Of a stretch of DNA of 64,000 bases, positions 33,361 to 44,114 are shown in pieces (positions within the stretch are counted from its first letter, which is position 1; each line of letters opens with the position of its first letter). Location: assembly GCA_030762175.1 (NCBI GenBank), contig CM060840.1, forward strand, positions 44,687,501 to 44,751,500, given 5' to 3'. This DNA is from Metallyticus violacea. Lineage: Eukaryota > Arthropoda > Insecta > Mantodea > Metallyticidae. The notes below the pieces were generated by a model. It was given only the letters and a program-made list of their open reading frames with translations. It searched no databases and had not been told where the DNA came from. The position numbers were made by a program, and so were the translations under genes.

Positions 33361-35829
33361 ACCAGAGCCCGGAAGTTCAGGCATTTATTTTGGTTAAAAT
33401 AGGCAGGCAAAAAGACACTTAAAATTCTGAAAATGGGCAGTAATACAATTAGAATAGGTATTTTTTAAAAGTGAAAACAAATACGTATATCACTCATTAT
33501 TAATGGAAATAGGCATTTAAGAAGATACTTTCTTTATCATACAATTAAAAAGTTACTTAACCTTACTTTTCTTGGTTACAAGCAACAAGAAGATATTTTT
33601 AAAGGTAACAATTGTCATAGTCAGCCGCTTGTCAGAGAGAACGTTTTCCATCATGGAAAAAAGAAGTTCTATTTTCACTGAAGTGATTGGAGCATATTTA
33701 AAACACGCTGGAAGAATTCATACCAGTTACAACAGAACATTCACCTTTCAGGACATCATGGAAATGTTGAGATCAAGACAAAGTAAAGTAGTTTTGAACA
33801 GTCCTGGCACATGAGCAAATGATGCACAGTGGTTTCTGGTCGAGTGCATTTTCTGTTTATGCGTTTATAGGGGAATCATGTTAATATCTCACTTAAGTAC
33901 TGAACGTATTGTAGGAAAGGTTTATTGCACAGCTGTAGCGTTGTCATTTTTCTCGCTTGCAATTTATTTGTTCCATTTATACAGCTGAGAAGTTACCTCT
34001 ATCACAAATATCCTAGAATTATCTCGCGCAGGTCGATACAAGGTCTTTCGTCAGCACTATTCAAAACTACAGTATTTCCCTCATCCTCTGTATTTCTGGT
34101 ATTCGTATGACCAAGGTAACTGTGCATTCCTTTCATTAATGAGGGTTCTACTGTTTAAATAGCTTTAGTGAATGGTTGAGGAGAAATTTTGGCTACTTGA
34201 AAAGAAATTAATGTATAGGTAACAAGATTTTAATTTGATTTTTATAACTTTTTTCACTTAGATATATCGAAATTCTTTGTTTTTTTTTTTTTTTTAATTC
34301 CTAAATAATCCCAGAAAAAATCCATAACGATCCAAAACAGACAGGCAAAAGAAAAAAAAAAAAACAGTTTTAAACCTTCAAATAGGCAACAGAAGCCAAA
34401 ATAAGCAAAATAAAAACTAGCCCTAACGATCCTAAACGTACGGAAGTATGATCATTTCTATCTGACTCTTAAATATATACACCCAGAAAGAAAAGGCATT
34501 TTTGTGGAACTCCCGAATTCTGGAAGTAACAATCCTCCTTAAAATCATATTGACAATATCTATAACAACAGATGATGTTCATGTCTAAAGAGAATTAAAA
34601 CTTTCATCAAGAATTTCATGAAGCAAGAAGGATTAATTTCTCTTTCTATGCTCTCAATAGAGAAAAAAAATATAAATTAAAATGGTAGATTTTAATATTG
34701 AAGTCATTGAGAAGTTTGCTTGCTCAGTAACTTCAATGCTTGTAGCACGCTAGTTTATGGATTTCACGAGCCGCCACTGGTATATTCATTAACGAACCAA
34801 AAATGAGCAAATCTTGTTTGCGCACCGGAGGCCAGATGCTGCGGCTACTTTGAGCTAAAGAAAAATCATCGTAAGACCAAGGGAGGGTTCGAACCTTTGT
34901 TCACCACATGTTACCGTGCCTGTGTAACTTCGTGTTTTGTGTATGCATACTGAAGTTGCTTCATGACAGACAAAAAATGCATGCAGACGACCCAAGGTTG
35001 AGTCCACACAGCAAGCGCCGGTCAGGAAGGAAAAGGGGCGGCATTATAGGCGCCGTACCCGCTCGGTCAGCAGTATCGTGGTTTGACACAAGGAACGGTG
35101 CTATGGTGGGGTCGTGGGGCACGTGAATCAGAGTAAACCGGTTCTCACAGTCCCTGCAACAACCACCTAACTCCACTGAACAGGAATTAGACATCAAACA
35201 TCACTCATTGAGAATGGAGCCGCGGCGTGTAAATATTGGAACAAATTGCAGTCATGCCTTGCTGCGGCAACCATAAACATTAAACTGTTGCAACTATTAA
35301 TTTAATGCTTTCAACGTAGCATCATTCTCTGTAGGTGCTTGCAAAACAAACAAAAGGGAGGAGTAGATAAAGCTGGCATGAATTAATGCGTCTGCTAGCC
35401 GGCATGTTACTCTTCTCACCAATGACAAATGTAAGTAAATTTCCCTGCATGATACTGTTTATGTATCTTACAAAATTTAAGGCTACCAGGCCTTTCACAC
35501 TTTAAAAACACTCTGAACATGCAAACTGATAACAATGAAACAACGTGGAATAAACCAAAGGAGATTGGTAAACGAAGATAAAATAACATTAAAAATAAAC
35601 AGCTGTTATACTTTTAGTTGTAAATATATGGCTACGGAGAAACTATCTCGCATAATATAAATGAAAAATAAAGTAATATTTTGAACAACGCAGTAGTAGT
35701 GGTCGTAGTCCCCGTCGTAAAAGAGATTGTAAAGAGTTTGTGAACTCCCGCCCTTCAGCCATAGGCTTCATGCATCTCGAAACAGTAGTTCGAACTCTGT
35801 ATCCTTACTCTCAATGAGGGAGTCATCCA
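33361..35829. other. Mostly unclassified; GC-rich patch at 34.98-35.24 kb
   Basis: The first kilobase has recurring AGGCA-type motifs (33398, 33508, 34343, 34381) that could be subterminal repeats of the neighbouring DNA element. An open frame of 80 codons (33572-33814) matches nothing known to me. Around 34885 there is 'gggttcgaacc', a palindromic B-box-like sequence. From 34975 to 35240 the DNA is GC-rich ('aggaaaaggggcggcattat', 'ggtggggtcgtggggcacg') without a recognised family. The remainder is AT-rich. Confidence 0.35.
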
Positions 35830-36446
35830 TATTATTATATGGTTAAGATCCGAAGAGTTGGAATCTTCTCCTCTCCAGGACCTCGCATTCAAAGAGAAAG
35901 TGCTTCGCAGTTTACAAAGTTTGCAAATGGAAGAACCTTTTTTTCTGGAGATGCTCCCTGAAATGTCCATGCCCATCCAACCAATCGTTTTAACTTTCTT
36001 CTACCAAATTTCAAAAGTGTTTTAGTAAGTGTGGGGTTAGGTCCATTGACAAAGATTTTGCCAAGAGTTTGTCAGGGATAATTAGATCATCGTTTGTTGT
36101 GTTGATCCCTGGTCAAGAGTGCGCTGGATGCACCCTTCTTGGCCAGCTTGTCTGCTTCTTCATTCCCTATCACACCTCGATGTCCTGGCACCCATCTCAG
36201 CTCCACGGAGTGTTGCATGACAGGACAATCAGTGTTTGAAGAAGTCCAAATGGGGTTTTTAATTAAATTGATAAGAATTACGTGCTCGAAGAGCAGCTTG
36301 ACTGTCAGACAATTCCAGAATGTGCTTACCTTGGTAATCTTTTTAATATCCTTTTGAATGCAGGTCAAGAATACAAAGATCTCTGCCAGAAAGACAGTGC
36401 AGTATTTCCCAAGAGCTAAACTAATATTAGTCTTGGGGGCTTCAAC
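35830..36446 (-). pseudogene. RNase H domain of a non-LTR retrotransposon
   Basis: The minus-strand frame from about 36446 to 36087 is an RNase H fold as found at the C-terminus of some LINE ORF2 proteins: NISLALGKYCTVFLAEIFVF, then a weak middle, then VELRWVPGHRGVIGNEEAD and KLAKKGASS. The histidine of GHRG and the aspartate of EEAD are kept. Beyond the stop, other frames continue with LIIPDKLLAKSLSMDL, GHGHFREHLQKK and HFLFECEVLERRRFQLFG, which match the family's zinc-knuckle-like tail. The longer open frame upstream of 36446 (to 36653) is hydrophobic and unrelated, so 36446 is a junction. Several frameshifts show that the copy is dead. Confidence 0.85.
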
Positions 36447-36964
36447 GTATATGAACAGTGCAACTAAAATAACAAGAATTAAAGAAGCAGAAATAAACAA
36501 AACACAAATATTCGCACAATTTTCGCTAAATTTCAAACAATTAGTGTTCTTTAAAGGCAGGAGAGAGTGAAGGTTGTAAAAATAAATTGAATCTCGAAGG
36601 TATACGTGGAAGAAATTAAAACAAACAACAAGAGGGAGAAAAAGAATATACACATATATATTTATTTTCTATCGTGATGTTTTGGCTTTTATAATGAAAA
36701 ACCTGAACTGCAGTTTCCAATAGGATATAAAAGTATTAAAGAACACGCAAATTCATAATTCACTAACACTAATAATTGTTTCCTAATGCTCCTTTAATGG
36801 GTTCAAACACACATTATTTAGTGCAAAGAAGTTCGCATTTCACAGAATCCAATTCCCAATGCCAACATCTGAAAAATATAGAAAAACAATCTACTGTTCT
36901 TTACCGCAATTTCGCCAACATGTTCGAGAACAAAAATTAAGAATCTTATTCTTTAACGCTGTTC

Positions 36965-36966
<2 letters not shown>
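36447..36966. other. No gene seen
   Basis: AT-rich sequence between the RNase H relic and the GA microsatellite. An open minus-strand continuation to 36653 encodes only hydrophobic, family-less residues. Confidence 0.4.

Positions 36967-37006
<40 letters not shown>
36967..37006. repeat. (GA)n microsatellite
   Basis: A GA dinucleotide run of about 40 bases. Confidence 0.95.
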
Positions 37007-37010
<4 letters not shown>

Positions 37011-37123
37011 CCGTACTTTTATAAAAGTTTCATTGGCAACAATAACGGAAAAAGGAATCTCATTAATTGTAAAGCCGATTCGGATATAACTTTTAGAGGG
37101 ATGGTGTTGTCTTTTTAGTTATT

Positions 37124-37343
37124 TGGTTTATTTAAGGACGCTCTTTAATATTATTGGTGCTCCATTCAGTTCAGGGCGTGAAACGACCAATAAATTTGTT
37201 TAGAGACCTTTTCGTTCAGGCTTTAGGTTTTACGTGCCGAAATCTATTTTACACCCTAAAAAGTCATCAACACTGACAGGGTTTGAATCCTTGACCTTGG
37301 GTCTACGAGGCAAGTATTACCACTAGACCACAAAGCCGAAACT
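37124..37343 (-). repeat. tRNA-derived SINE, family A
   Basis: On the minus strand it begins TTGTGGTCTAGTGGTAATAC (the best-kept A box in the family), then GCCTCGTAGACCCAAGGTC and the B box GATTCAAACCC. The body is shortened by roughly 50 bases: the 'cctaagtatggcttccttcg' block is missing. The end block carries 'ttaaagagcgtccttaaataaa'. It is an older, internally deleted copy. Confidence 0.85.
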
Positions 37344-38285
37344 TCGATATCTCGAAGTTCTTCCGTAAGTATTACTACTTGTTATCGAAATTTTGAGATA
37401 TAGAAAGAAAAAGGAGAATGAAAAACAGTCTCCGCTATCTTAAATAAACAAATTCATAATTAGTACCAACTATAGCCTACTTCGACACTTCAACTGGTGA
37501 ACTGGCCTGATTCTGTCGGCACAGATGGCAGCAAATAAAGAAGGTACCTTCTAGAGGTGTTTCGACAAGCTTCCGGCAGCTCCTACTTCAGTCATTCATT
37601 TTGTAGCTCGGATTACAACCCGCGGGGCTTCTTACACGGTAACTGTAACCAGTTCCATTTATGCCCTTTGGAAACGCAGACATATCTGTGAAAGCGAATA
37701 ATCCATATCAAATGGACAGAAGTTCGGTATGAATATCACCTTGCTTCATCATATGTCTATGACTCTTTAGCCTCAGGTATTTCAGTAATGTCTTTAGATC
37801 GAAGATACATGTAGAGGACTGTACTCATTTTGTCCTCATTTGCTGTTAAAATACTGTCTACCCATGTGACATGAAGTATATACTTCGCCCCTTTGATGTA
37901 GATAATGACCAATATACACTTGTTATTTGTGTACAAATATATAGTACAGAAATAAAAATTGTCTAATAAACGTAGCATTTATATTAAATATTCTAATAAT
38001 TATAAATGGAATCTCATCAAGTAATTCTATAAACAATATTTACAATACATTACCAATACAACATAATAGTCCATAAAAGCAAAATGTAATAATTTTTAAC
38101 GAAAGTGACACAGTTTTATAATTTTAAAAGATTTCTTCTTCCTCTTATTCTTCAGCCAATGCCCATTCTTGGCTGGCATCATTTCTCGCACAAAAATTTC
38201 AATGTCGAATATTTTGTTAGCTTGATATACGATAATGTATACGTGGTATTAGTTTCATTGTTGTCACTTCCAGTTTCTGTCTGAG
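37344..38285. other. No gene seen
   Basis: AT-rich with no recognised feature. Confidence 0.45.
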
Positions 38286-38289
38286 AGGT

Positions 38290-39125
38290 ATGCAAGTTGA
38301 GACATTCAGTTCCTCCTACACCAAAATTGAGGTGACACGCGATGAACAATATGCTGCCCTGACATTATACTTTGGATATCAACAAATCTTCAGCTTAGAC
38401 TTATGCAGTGCTCAGGAGACCTATGGAGAGTTTGATCTTTCCCACAGCATAGCTCGAAGATAGTTTAAAATGTTTAAGCAGAAGAGGCATTCAATTTTAA
38501 AGGAAGATGAACCTGGCGCTGTATTTGGTGCTCTAACGGAAGAAAACATTTAACACCGCTGTTGAGAGAGGATCATCGAGTAACACTTTCAGAAGTTTGA
38601 AAATTTCATTGGGTGCCCCCACACGTTGGTAACTGAAAATTTCCACTGAAACATATTTTGTGCATGTGGCTTCCAAGACTACTAACTTTCGCTTGAAGGT
38701 TTGCATAGAGTTGAAGATGATATTACAGGAAGATGCGGAGTTTCTTTCAAAGGTAATCACTGCTGATGAAACTTGGCTGCATTTCTATCCTGAGAGCAGA
38801 TAAAAAAGTTATATGTGGAAATCTTCATCATCACCAACACATAAACAGCAAACAAACAAAACAAAAAAGTGGTTGCTTCTTCTGGGAGTGTTTGGTCATC
38901 TCATTTTTCGATATTCAAGGAATGATTTACATGTCATACCTGCACATACAACTGTAACTGGGCAATGCTACAGAGATGTGCTGAAAACTGTGCCATGTCA
39001 CAAAGTCCACAAAAACCAAGTGAAGTGTGTTCCTCGCGTTCCATATAGTTCAGATTTAGCGCCATGTAACTTTTTGCGTCCTCCTATGAAGTTCCTTGAA
39101 TTTCACACCCTTTTGTAAACAGCCC
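38290..39125 (+). pseudogene. Mariner transposase relic
   Basis: Cross-frame translation shows the mariner order. First come TYGEFDLSHSIARR and FKQKRHSILKEDEPG, then LTEENI. After a damaged stretch come EDAEFLSKVITADETWLHFY (38731-38790; first catalytic aspartate present, family TGDETWLHxY), WKSSSSPT, FFDIQGMIYM, GQCYRDVLKT and PYSSDLAPCNF (family PYSPDLAPCDFFLF). The HQDNARPH block with the second aspartate is deleted, since the frame goes from the QCYRDVL region almost directly to PYSSDLAP. It stops at 39116-39118. Terminal repeats were not identified. Confidence 0.85.
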
Positions 39126-39129
39126 CAGT

Positions 39130-40228
39130 CAGCAAAACGTGAACTGTACACAGCTGGATATAAGTACAGTTACAGTGACAGTGTCTTATACGTTTTCATT
39201 AAATTTGTGGAACTTTTTAGTGTTGTTCGTTGTACATACTTTTATTTTGTTTTCATTTTCATTTTGCATTTCTATAGCTCCTATTTTCGAACTTGTATTG
39301 TTCCACAAGTTTTTCTTGGAATTTAGCGCAGATTGCCACAAAATATATAAGTAATTGTAGGACAAAAAATTAAGTAAATATGGCTACAAAGGAGACATTT
39401 TTACAACCTTTAAATTGCACATGTTTTTGACAATAGCACTGGTTCAAAAATTAATTTATAAAAGATGCTGCGGTTATTCAAAGTTATTTTATTTATTTAT
39501 TTTTTCGTTCTGTATCATGTTCACTATTAACCACAAGGATCGAACCATATGCTTTGCATCGTCTGTACATTCTGTTCTTTGTGTTTGAAGAGTAAAAGGC
39601 GTGTCAAGAAACCCGTTATTAGATACTATTTTAATAACGCTTCAAGTACAGCTCCCACTACTAAGAGCGTGCAAAGATTCAAGTTCCTGGGCTGTCAGTA
39701 GGTAATACATCATGCTAATAACTTCTTCCAGTAATTGCTAGCGACGTAAGTATGAAGTAATTTACTGAAAATTGTCTTCTAATTTCACTCAAGTATAACG
39801 GTTTAGTTTTTGTCGTCTTATAGTTGCATCCCTCTCTCTACAATTCTCCTCTCCTTTTCTGGAAGCACAGGATGATCGACCAAGTTGTCTTTCGATAAAT
39901 ACTTAAAGAGAATTCTGTGATAACTGACAAAGTAAGTGAAAATACCCAAAACGCTCTGTTGTACACTTCATTACTGCAAGAGCCAACAATATAATCTCAA
40001 GCAGCCATACGAAGAGAAATTTGAGACCCCAAAGTTACTAACTACTCAAGGAGGTGCTACCGACAGACCGCCAAAAGTTTTATTATAAATTATCTTATGA
40101 GATTGAACATCTTCTCCCTTCGCTGTATTTATCCTCCTCCATTTGTAGGACTTAACCCCCTAAATGTAAACACCAATGTCCGGTTCAGACGCTTGTAGAG
40201 GAGCTAACTACATAGACCAATCCTTACA
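39130..40228. other. No gene seen
   Basis: Contains two overlapping hydrophobic open frames (39096-39326, 39139-39354) that follow the mariner relic and carry no motif. The rest is unremarkable. Confidence 0.4.
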
Positions 40229-40335
40229 CGGAGAAGGCAACACTGGCTGCAGTGCCGAACGGTAGCGAAAATTACAGACTACTTATGATTTTAGTACAGC
40301 TATTATTTTAAGTGAATAATTTCCACTCTGAGCAT

Positions 40336-40412
40336 GAAGCCCTGCTACCACAGTAGGATAGAGCATCATGCTACTTGTATGAAGGTTGCGGGTTTGATTT
40401 CCCTTGGATAAA
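40336..40412 (+). repeat. tRNA-like segment
   Basis: GCTACCACAGTAGGATAGAG (A-box region) and GGTTGCGGGTTTGATTTCCC (B-box region) are spaced as in a tRNA-derived SINE head, followed by a T run (40413-40425). It lies just inside the left inverted repeat of the enclosing unit. Confidence 0.4.
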
Positions 40413-40557
40413 TATTTTTTTTTTCCTTGTAATCTTTTCTCTCTCACAATAAATATTCGTAATTTTTTTAATTCTCATAATTTTTCTACCCATTCTGAAC
40501 GGAATAAATTTTACTTTTTTCATAGGTTAGATTAGTTCACTTCAGTTAAAGTTTAAC

Positions 40558-40608
40558 AAATAATAATAATAATAATAATAATAAGAAGAAGAAGAAGAAG
40601 AAGAAGAC
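40558..40608. repeat. (TAA)n(GAA)n microsatellite
   Basis: A TAA run (40558-40583) joined to a GAA run (40585-40607), sitting at the 3' side of the first internal tandem unit. Confidence 0.9.
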
Positions 40609-40678
40609 AATAATAATGCATAATAAGACATTTTTCTACACTATTCTTAATCCAATAAATGCTACTTTTTCGTACATG

Positions 40679-40699
40679 AGGTTAGGTTAGGTTAGGTTA
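40679..40699 (+). repeat. Short TTAGG-type array
   Basis: GAGGTTAGGTTAGGTTAGGT contains about four units of the pentamer GGTTA, the insect telomere repeat type. It takes the place of the single 'ggttag' motif found in the other two tandem units, which suggests local expansion and not a chromosome end. Confidence 0.8.
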
Positions 40700-40770
40700 T
40701 AAATTTAACAAAAAAAAAAAAAATAACAGCATATAAAATATTACTGCAAAGTAACAGTTTCTAACTTGTT

Positions 40771-40803
40771 ACTTTATTTATTTATTTATTTGTTTGTTTG
40801 TTT
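40771..40803. repeat. (TTTA)n(TTTG)n microsatellite
   Basis: Tetranucleotide runs at the end of the second internal tandem unit. Confidence 0.85.
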
Positions 40804-40952
40804 AATATTTTACAAATTTTCTGCGCTATTCTTAATGGAATAAATGTTACTTTTCCGGTTAGTTAAGTCTAAGTTTAACAAAAAATAAAATTAATAGAAC
40901 ATAAAAATTAATTACTTCAAAATAACAGCGCTTCTATACGAAAATTAGTTAT

Positions 40953-40976
40953 CTGCTGCTGCTGCTGCTGCTGCTG
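40953..40976. repeat. (CTG)8 microsatellite
   Basis: Eight CTG units ending the third internal tandem unit, directly before the right inverted repeat region. Confidence 0.9.
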
Positions 40977-41089
40977 CAATCCGGAACGGTAGCGGTCGGC
41001 TTTCTTCGCTACGGTTCGGCTTGCAGCCAACGTTGCCTTCGAGTTAGGGCAAGTCATTGAGTACACATGCACACTGAGGGGTTTCCTGA

Positions 41090-41358
41090 ACGGATAATCA
41101 ATCCTATGTCAGGACCGCCTGGTTGACATCATGAATACAGATGACACACACACACGGACGGAATTAAGAATTATGAAATAAAAAATGAATCCGTGGCAGG
41201 AAAATATTAACCCGGCGTTTGACCTTTCTTAAAATCGACCGAGGAAAACCGCAGAAAGTATCAAATCAGATTAGTTGGTTGCAGGATTTTGACCTAGGAT
41301 CTTCCAAATATGAGTCCCAAGGGTTAGCGCCTGAGCCAACACTCTCGGCGAGATTGAA
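41090..41358 (-). repeat. tRNA-derived SINE, family E
   Basis: On the minus strand it reads CGCCGAGAGTGTTGGCTCAG, then GCGCTAACCC (A-box half) and TCCTAGGTCAAAATCC (degenerate B box). It continues with CTGCGGTTTTCCTCGGTCGA and GGTCAAACGCCGGG, a centre resembling that of families B and D. A (GT)n-like patch and 'catctgtattcatgatgtc' follow. Only one copy is seen, so the limits are approximate. Confidence 0.55.
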
Positions 41359-41359
41359 A

Positions 41360-43030
41360 ATAGCATTTGAAAAATAACTGAGCACATGGCCACAATTCTC
41401 ACTCAAAAAGTTATGAATACGTTACTACTTGCTCATAGCTTTCTCCATAGTTTCAAGCGAACAGAAACCCTGTATCCAAGTAAAACAAGATATTTCAGAA
41501 TTCTGTCCAGTTGTTAAGATTGTCTGCCACAAAATAAGCAGAGAGATCACAAAGTCTCGAAAATTAGTCCCTCACAGTAACCACTTTCGATTTTAGATTA
41601 TTATTGTGGGATTTACTTATATTGCACTGCCAAATAAAATCTAAAAGAAATTTGAATAAAGAAAATGCACTCGTATAAAAAGAACAAAACACTCAAATCC
41701 ATTGCCGCTGCTTTTCTTTTGTTTCATCGTCTTCTAGGACCGACTCCCACACACTCTACATCCTACGTGTCATACGATGGCCCTGATGACTGGTACCCTG
41801 CGGCCATAATTCCATAAATCGGACACAGGTTGATATCATAATCATCCACTACAGCAATATCGATGTAGTTGTGTTTCATTTTTATTTCTAAAATTGCAAG
41901 CTGTAATCGAATAATGATACAGACCCTATCAATAAATCAAGTCCTTATTTCAAGGCACAGCCTTAATCACTTTTCCCTCCCCATATTTTATTCACCATTA
42001 GGTTATTGTGGGCTAAGCTGCACAAATTGATTCTGAATTAAAGGTGTATAATATGTTTCACACTTTAATTCGAAATAGCAATGTGCGTGACTATAGCCTA
42101 TATTTTGATTTCTTCATCGTCAGTCAGTCCGTAAACGCATTACCTTCAATGAATAGGCGCTAACCTTCCCATCTGTTTTTCTACTTTTGAACGTTCGTCT
42201 TAAGTCGATGACAATCTACCACTTCAATCCAGGAAAAAACTACTTACCTTATAACTACCATCCAAAGATTTTATTTCTCTCATGTGCATTAATCTTTTCT
42301 CTGCAAACTCGGACCCCAGTTTTGTGGGATTAAGAAAAATGAACAAATAATTTCATAAAATCGAAAGAGAAATTTGAGAAAAATATCATAGATGCATTTC
42401 AATAACAAATTTGTAATTTTTTTCATAGTTTTTTCCATAAAAACCATCTTCTAGCTGATGGAATGGATCATGTTCTTATTGATCCGAAATGTCCCATTTA
42501 TTAAAAAATCTGTATAGTTCTGCTATCAAAACTCTTCGAATTTCCGTTCTTATATTGTCTTTTAATATCTAAAGTTGAGGATTATTTCTATAGAAACTAG
42601 TAATAATTTTGCCATCAAATATTTCCCTTAGATCCTCCAAAGAATTTAATGTTGAAGAATCTTGTTGAAAATATCAATCTTTTATCTCGTCGGATAATTG
42701 CTCAAAGAACTATGCGAGTATTTTCTTGCGATAGCTCTCTGAATGTGCAGAAAACTCCTACTGAAAGACTCTTGGCTCCACCATTCGCCTTGCAATTACA
42801 GCATAAGGTGCACCATCTTTTTTACCATACAAGGGAAGTTCGTGTGACGCTCTTCACGGCAGCTGGCGGGTGGGCAGTCAGTGCAGTAACTCCCGGCACA
42901 GCGAATGCAATATCCGCGCAACTCATTGAACTTCTCATGATTACAATGCAAATAAGCACGTGCCCTATAACAGGAGAGTTGGAAATATTGTGCAGCTATA
43001 TTCATACATTTCTGGCATCTTTAAGAAACT
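41360..43030. other. No recognised gene; one Cys-rich open frame
   Basis: AT-rich DNA. Opposite open frames occupy 42649-43083 (plus) and 42796-43005 (minus). The minus one is Cys-rich (YCIRCAGSYCTDCPPASC), in a locally GC-richer segment, but fits no zinc-binding family that I can name, and the plus one has no motif. Confidence 0.35.
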
Positions 43031-43034
43031 ATGT

Positions 43035-43455
43035 TTTCACATGCATCAATTTATTTTCCAAAATTGAGTTAATTTCCACTTGAAAACATGTAGTCCACGG
43101 ATTGCAGGCAGGCGATCCTGATAATCAGGTAACTTTCTGCAACTGGGTGTTACGGAAAGATAATGATAAACTGATGCACACTTAATATTCGTTCTGAAAC
43201 AGCATGAATCCCCTTACGTGATCATGTTTCGACGAAAAATAACATATTGTAATACAAAACTCCCAATTTTACACAGGAAACCGAATTGTATGAAGAGTAA
43301 ATCGATGTATGGTAAAGAGTAATATTGCCTATAATTTTTTAGAATACCGTTAATGCAGAAGGATATAGGAGTGATAAACTAACAGTAAGTCATTTTTACT
43401 TATGGGGAAATTTTAAAAATAAAGTTAATGGAACAAACCCCCACGCATTAGAAGA
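43035..43455 (+). pseudogene. IS630/Tc1-like transposase fragment
   Basis: LQAGDPDNQVTFCNWVL (43102-43152) is the family's 'LxPxDxxxRxxFCxWxL' block, which lies before the first catalytic aspartate in DUF4817-associated transposases. The following region (KDNDKLMHT) corresponds to NDxNFLHxILFTDE but is broken. The same stretch is found diverged at 63550-63925, and both copies share a 3' flank ('aaataaag', 'atggaa.aaaccc'), so a non-coding part of the element is also duplicated. Confidence 0.65.
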
Positions 43456-43504
43456 AGAAAGAAAACATCAATCTAGAAATTGACTCAGATTCGGAATATT
43501 AACT

Positions 43505-43605
43505 GATGATTTTTTTTGAGTAGTGTTTAACGCCCGTTTTTACTACTGAGGCACCACAGGCGGTACTGACGAGTGTGAATGGCAATTTTTTAAAAAGGAT
43601 TTAAC
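43505..43605 (-). repeat. SINE family D, 3' end fragment
   Basis: The sequence TTTTTACTACTGAGGCACCA (43538-43557) is identical to the end of the family D copy at 31.59 kb. Neighbouring bases ('agtgtttaa') agree as well. Only the 3' end is present, the usual result of 5' truncation. Confidence 0.6.
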
Positions 43606-43769
43606 AGGACAATATTTCTAGTACCTCCTGTATGTGGTTGTTTTCATTGTAATAGCCGGAACTTGAAACAGTTGTGGGAATACCGGAGTTATCGCTCTAA
43701 CTTCTAATCTACCAACTGCTGTGAAATGAAAAAAAGGCCCAGGATAAACGAAACAATTTATGTATTATT

Positions 43770-44110
43770 GAAAACAAAATCAATCATTCATCGTTATTGC
43801 AGGATACAGAATTAATGAGTTATTATTTGCTGCTAAATGAACTACTAGAATTTGCACTAACTTATTTTGAAATATGTGCCAACATTAAAGTTTTTGAAAT
43901 GTAATATTTGTTCTTTTTATGCAATTAATGAATATGTGTATTTCTTCTGATATCTCAGTATTAACAAATATTCAGTCTTTACAGCTTAGGCTAAAATAAA
44001 TCAATCTTCTCTAACAACAATAACAATAGACAAATCAACTAAATAATCTCTATCGATACAATGGCGTTATTAGTATAATAAAAGAATGCATTTATTTCAG
44101 AGTAATTCGT
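43770..44110 (+). repeat. Unclassified dispersed repeat (copy 2)
   Basis: This aligns in the same orientation with 28700-29100. The strongest block is AACAATAACAATAGACAA followed by TCTCTATCGATACAATGG. No coding frame, tRNA head or inverted terminal repeat was found. Confidence 0.55.
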
Positions 44111-44114
44111 TTTG

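Larger units (their letters stand above)
40233..41040. repeat. Inverted-repeat-bounded unit with three internal tandem copies
   Basis: The left segment 40233-40271 (gaaggcaacactggctgcag, then 'tgccgaacggtagcgaaa') is repeated inverted at 41002-41040 with about 35 of 39 positions matching. Inside lie three diverged tandem units starting at about 40481, 40631 and 40809. Each begins 'ttttctac..attct.aa', 'ggaataaatg.tactttt', followed by a 'ggttag' motif, 'agtttaacaaa' and a different simple repeat. No coding frame is present. It could be a non-autonomous DNA element. Confidence 0.6.

Noticed and set aside
36447..36653. N-terminal hydrophobic extension of the RNase H frame as a membrane protein
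   Set aside because: The RNase H similarity starts only at about 36446. The upstream open part is AT-rich and hydrophobic, as expected of random T-rich sequence.
40679..40699. Chromosome end (telomere)
   Set aside because: Only about four TTAGG-type units, flanked on both sides by unrelated repeat units.
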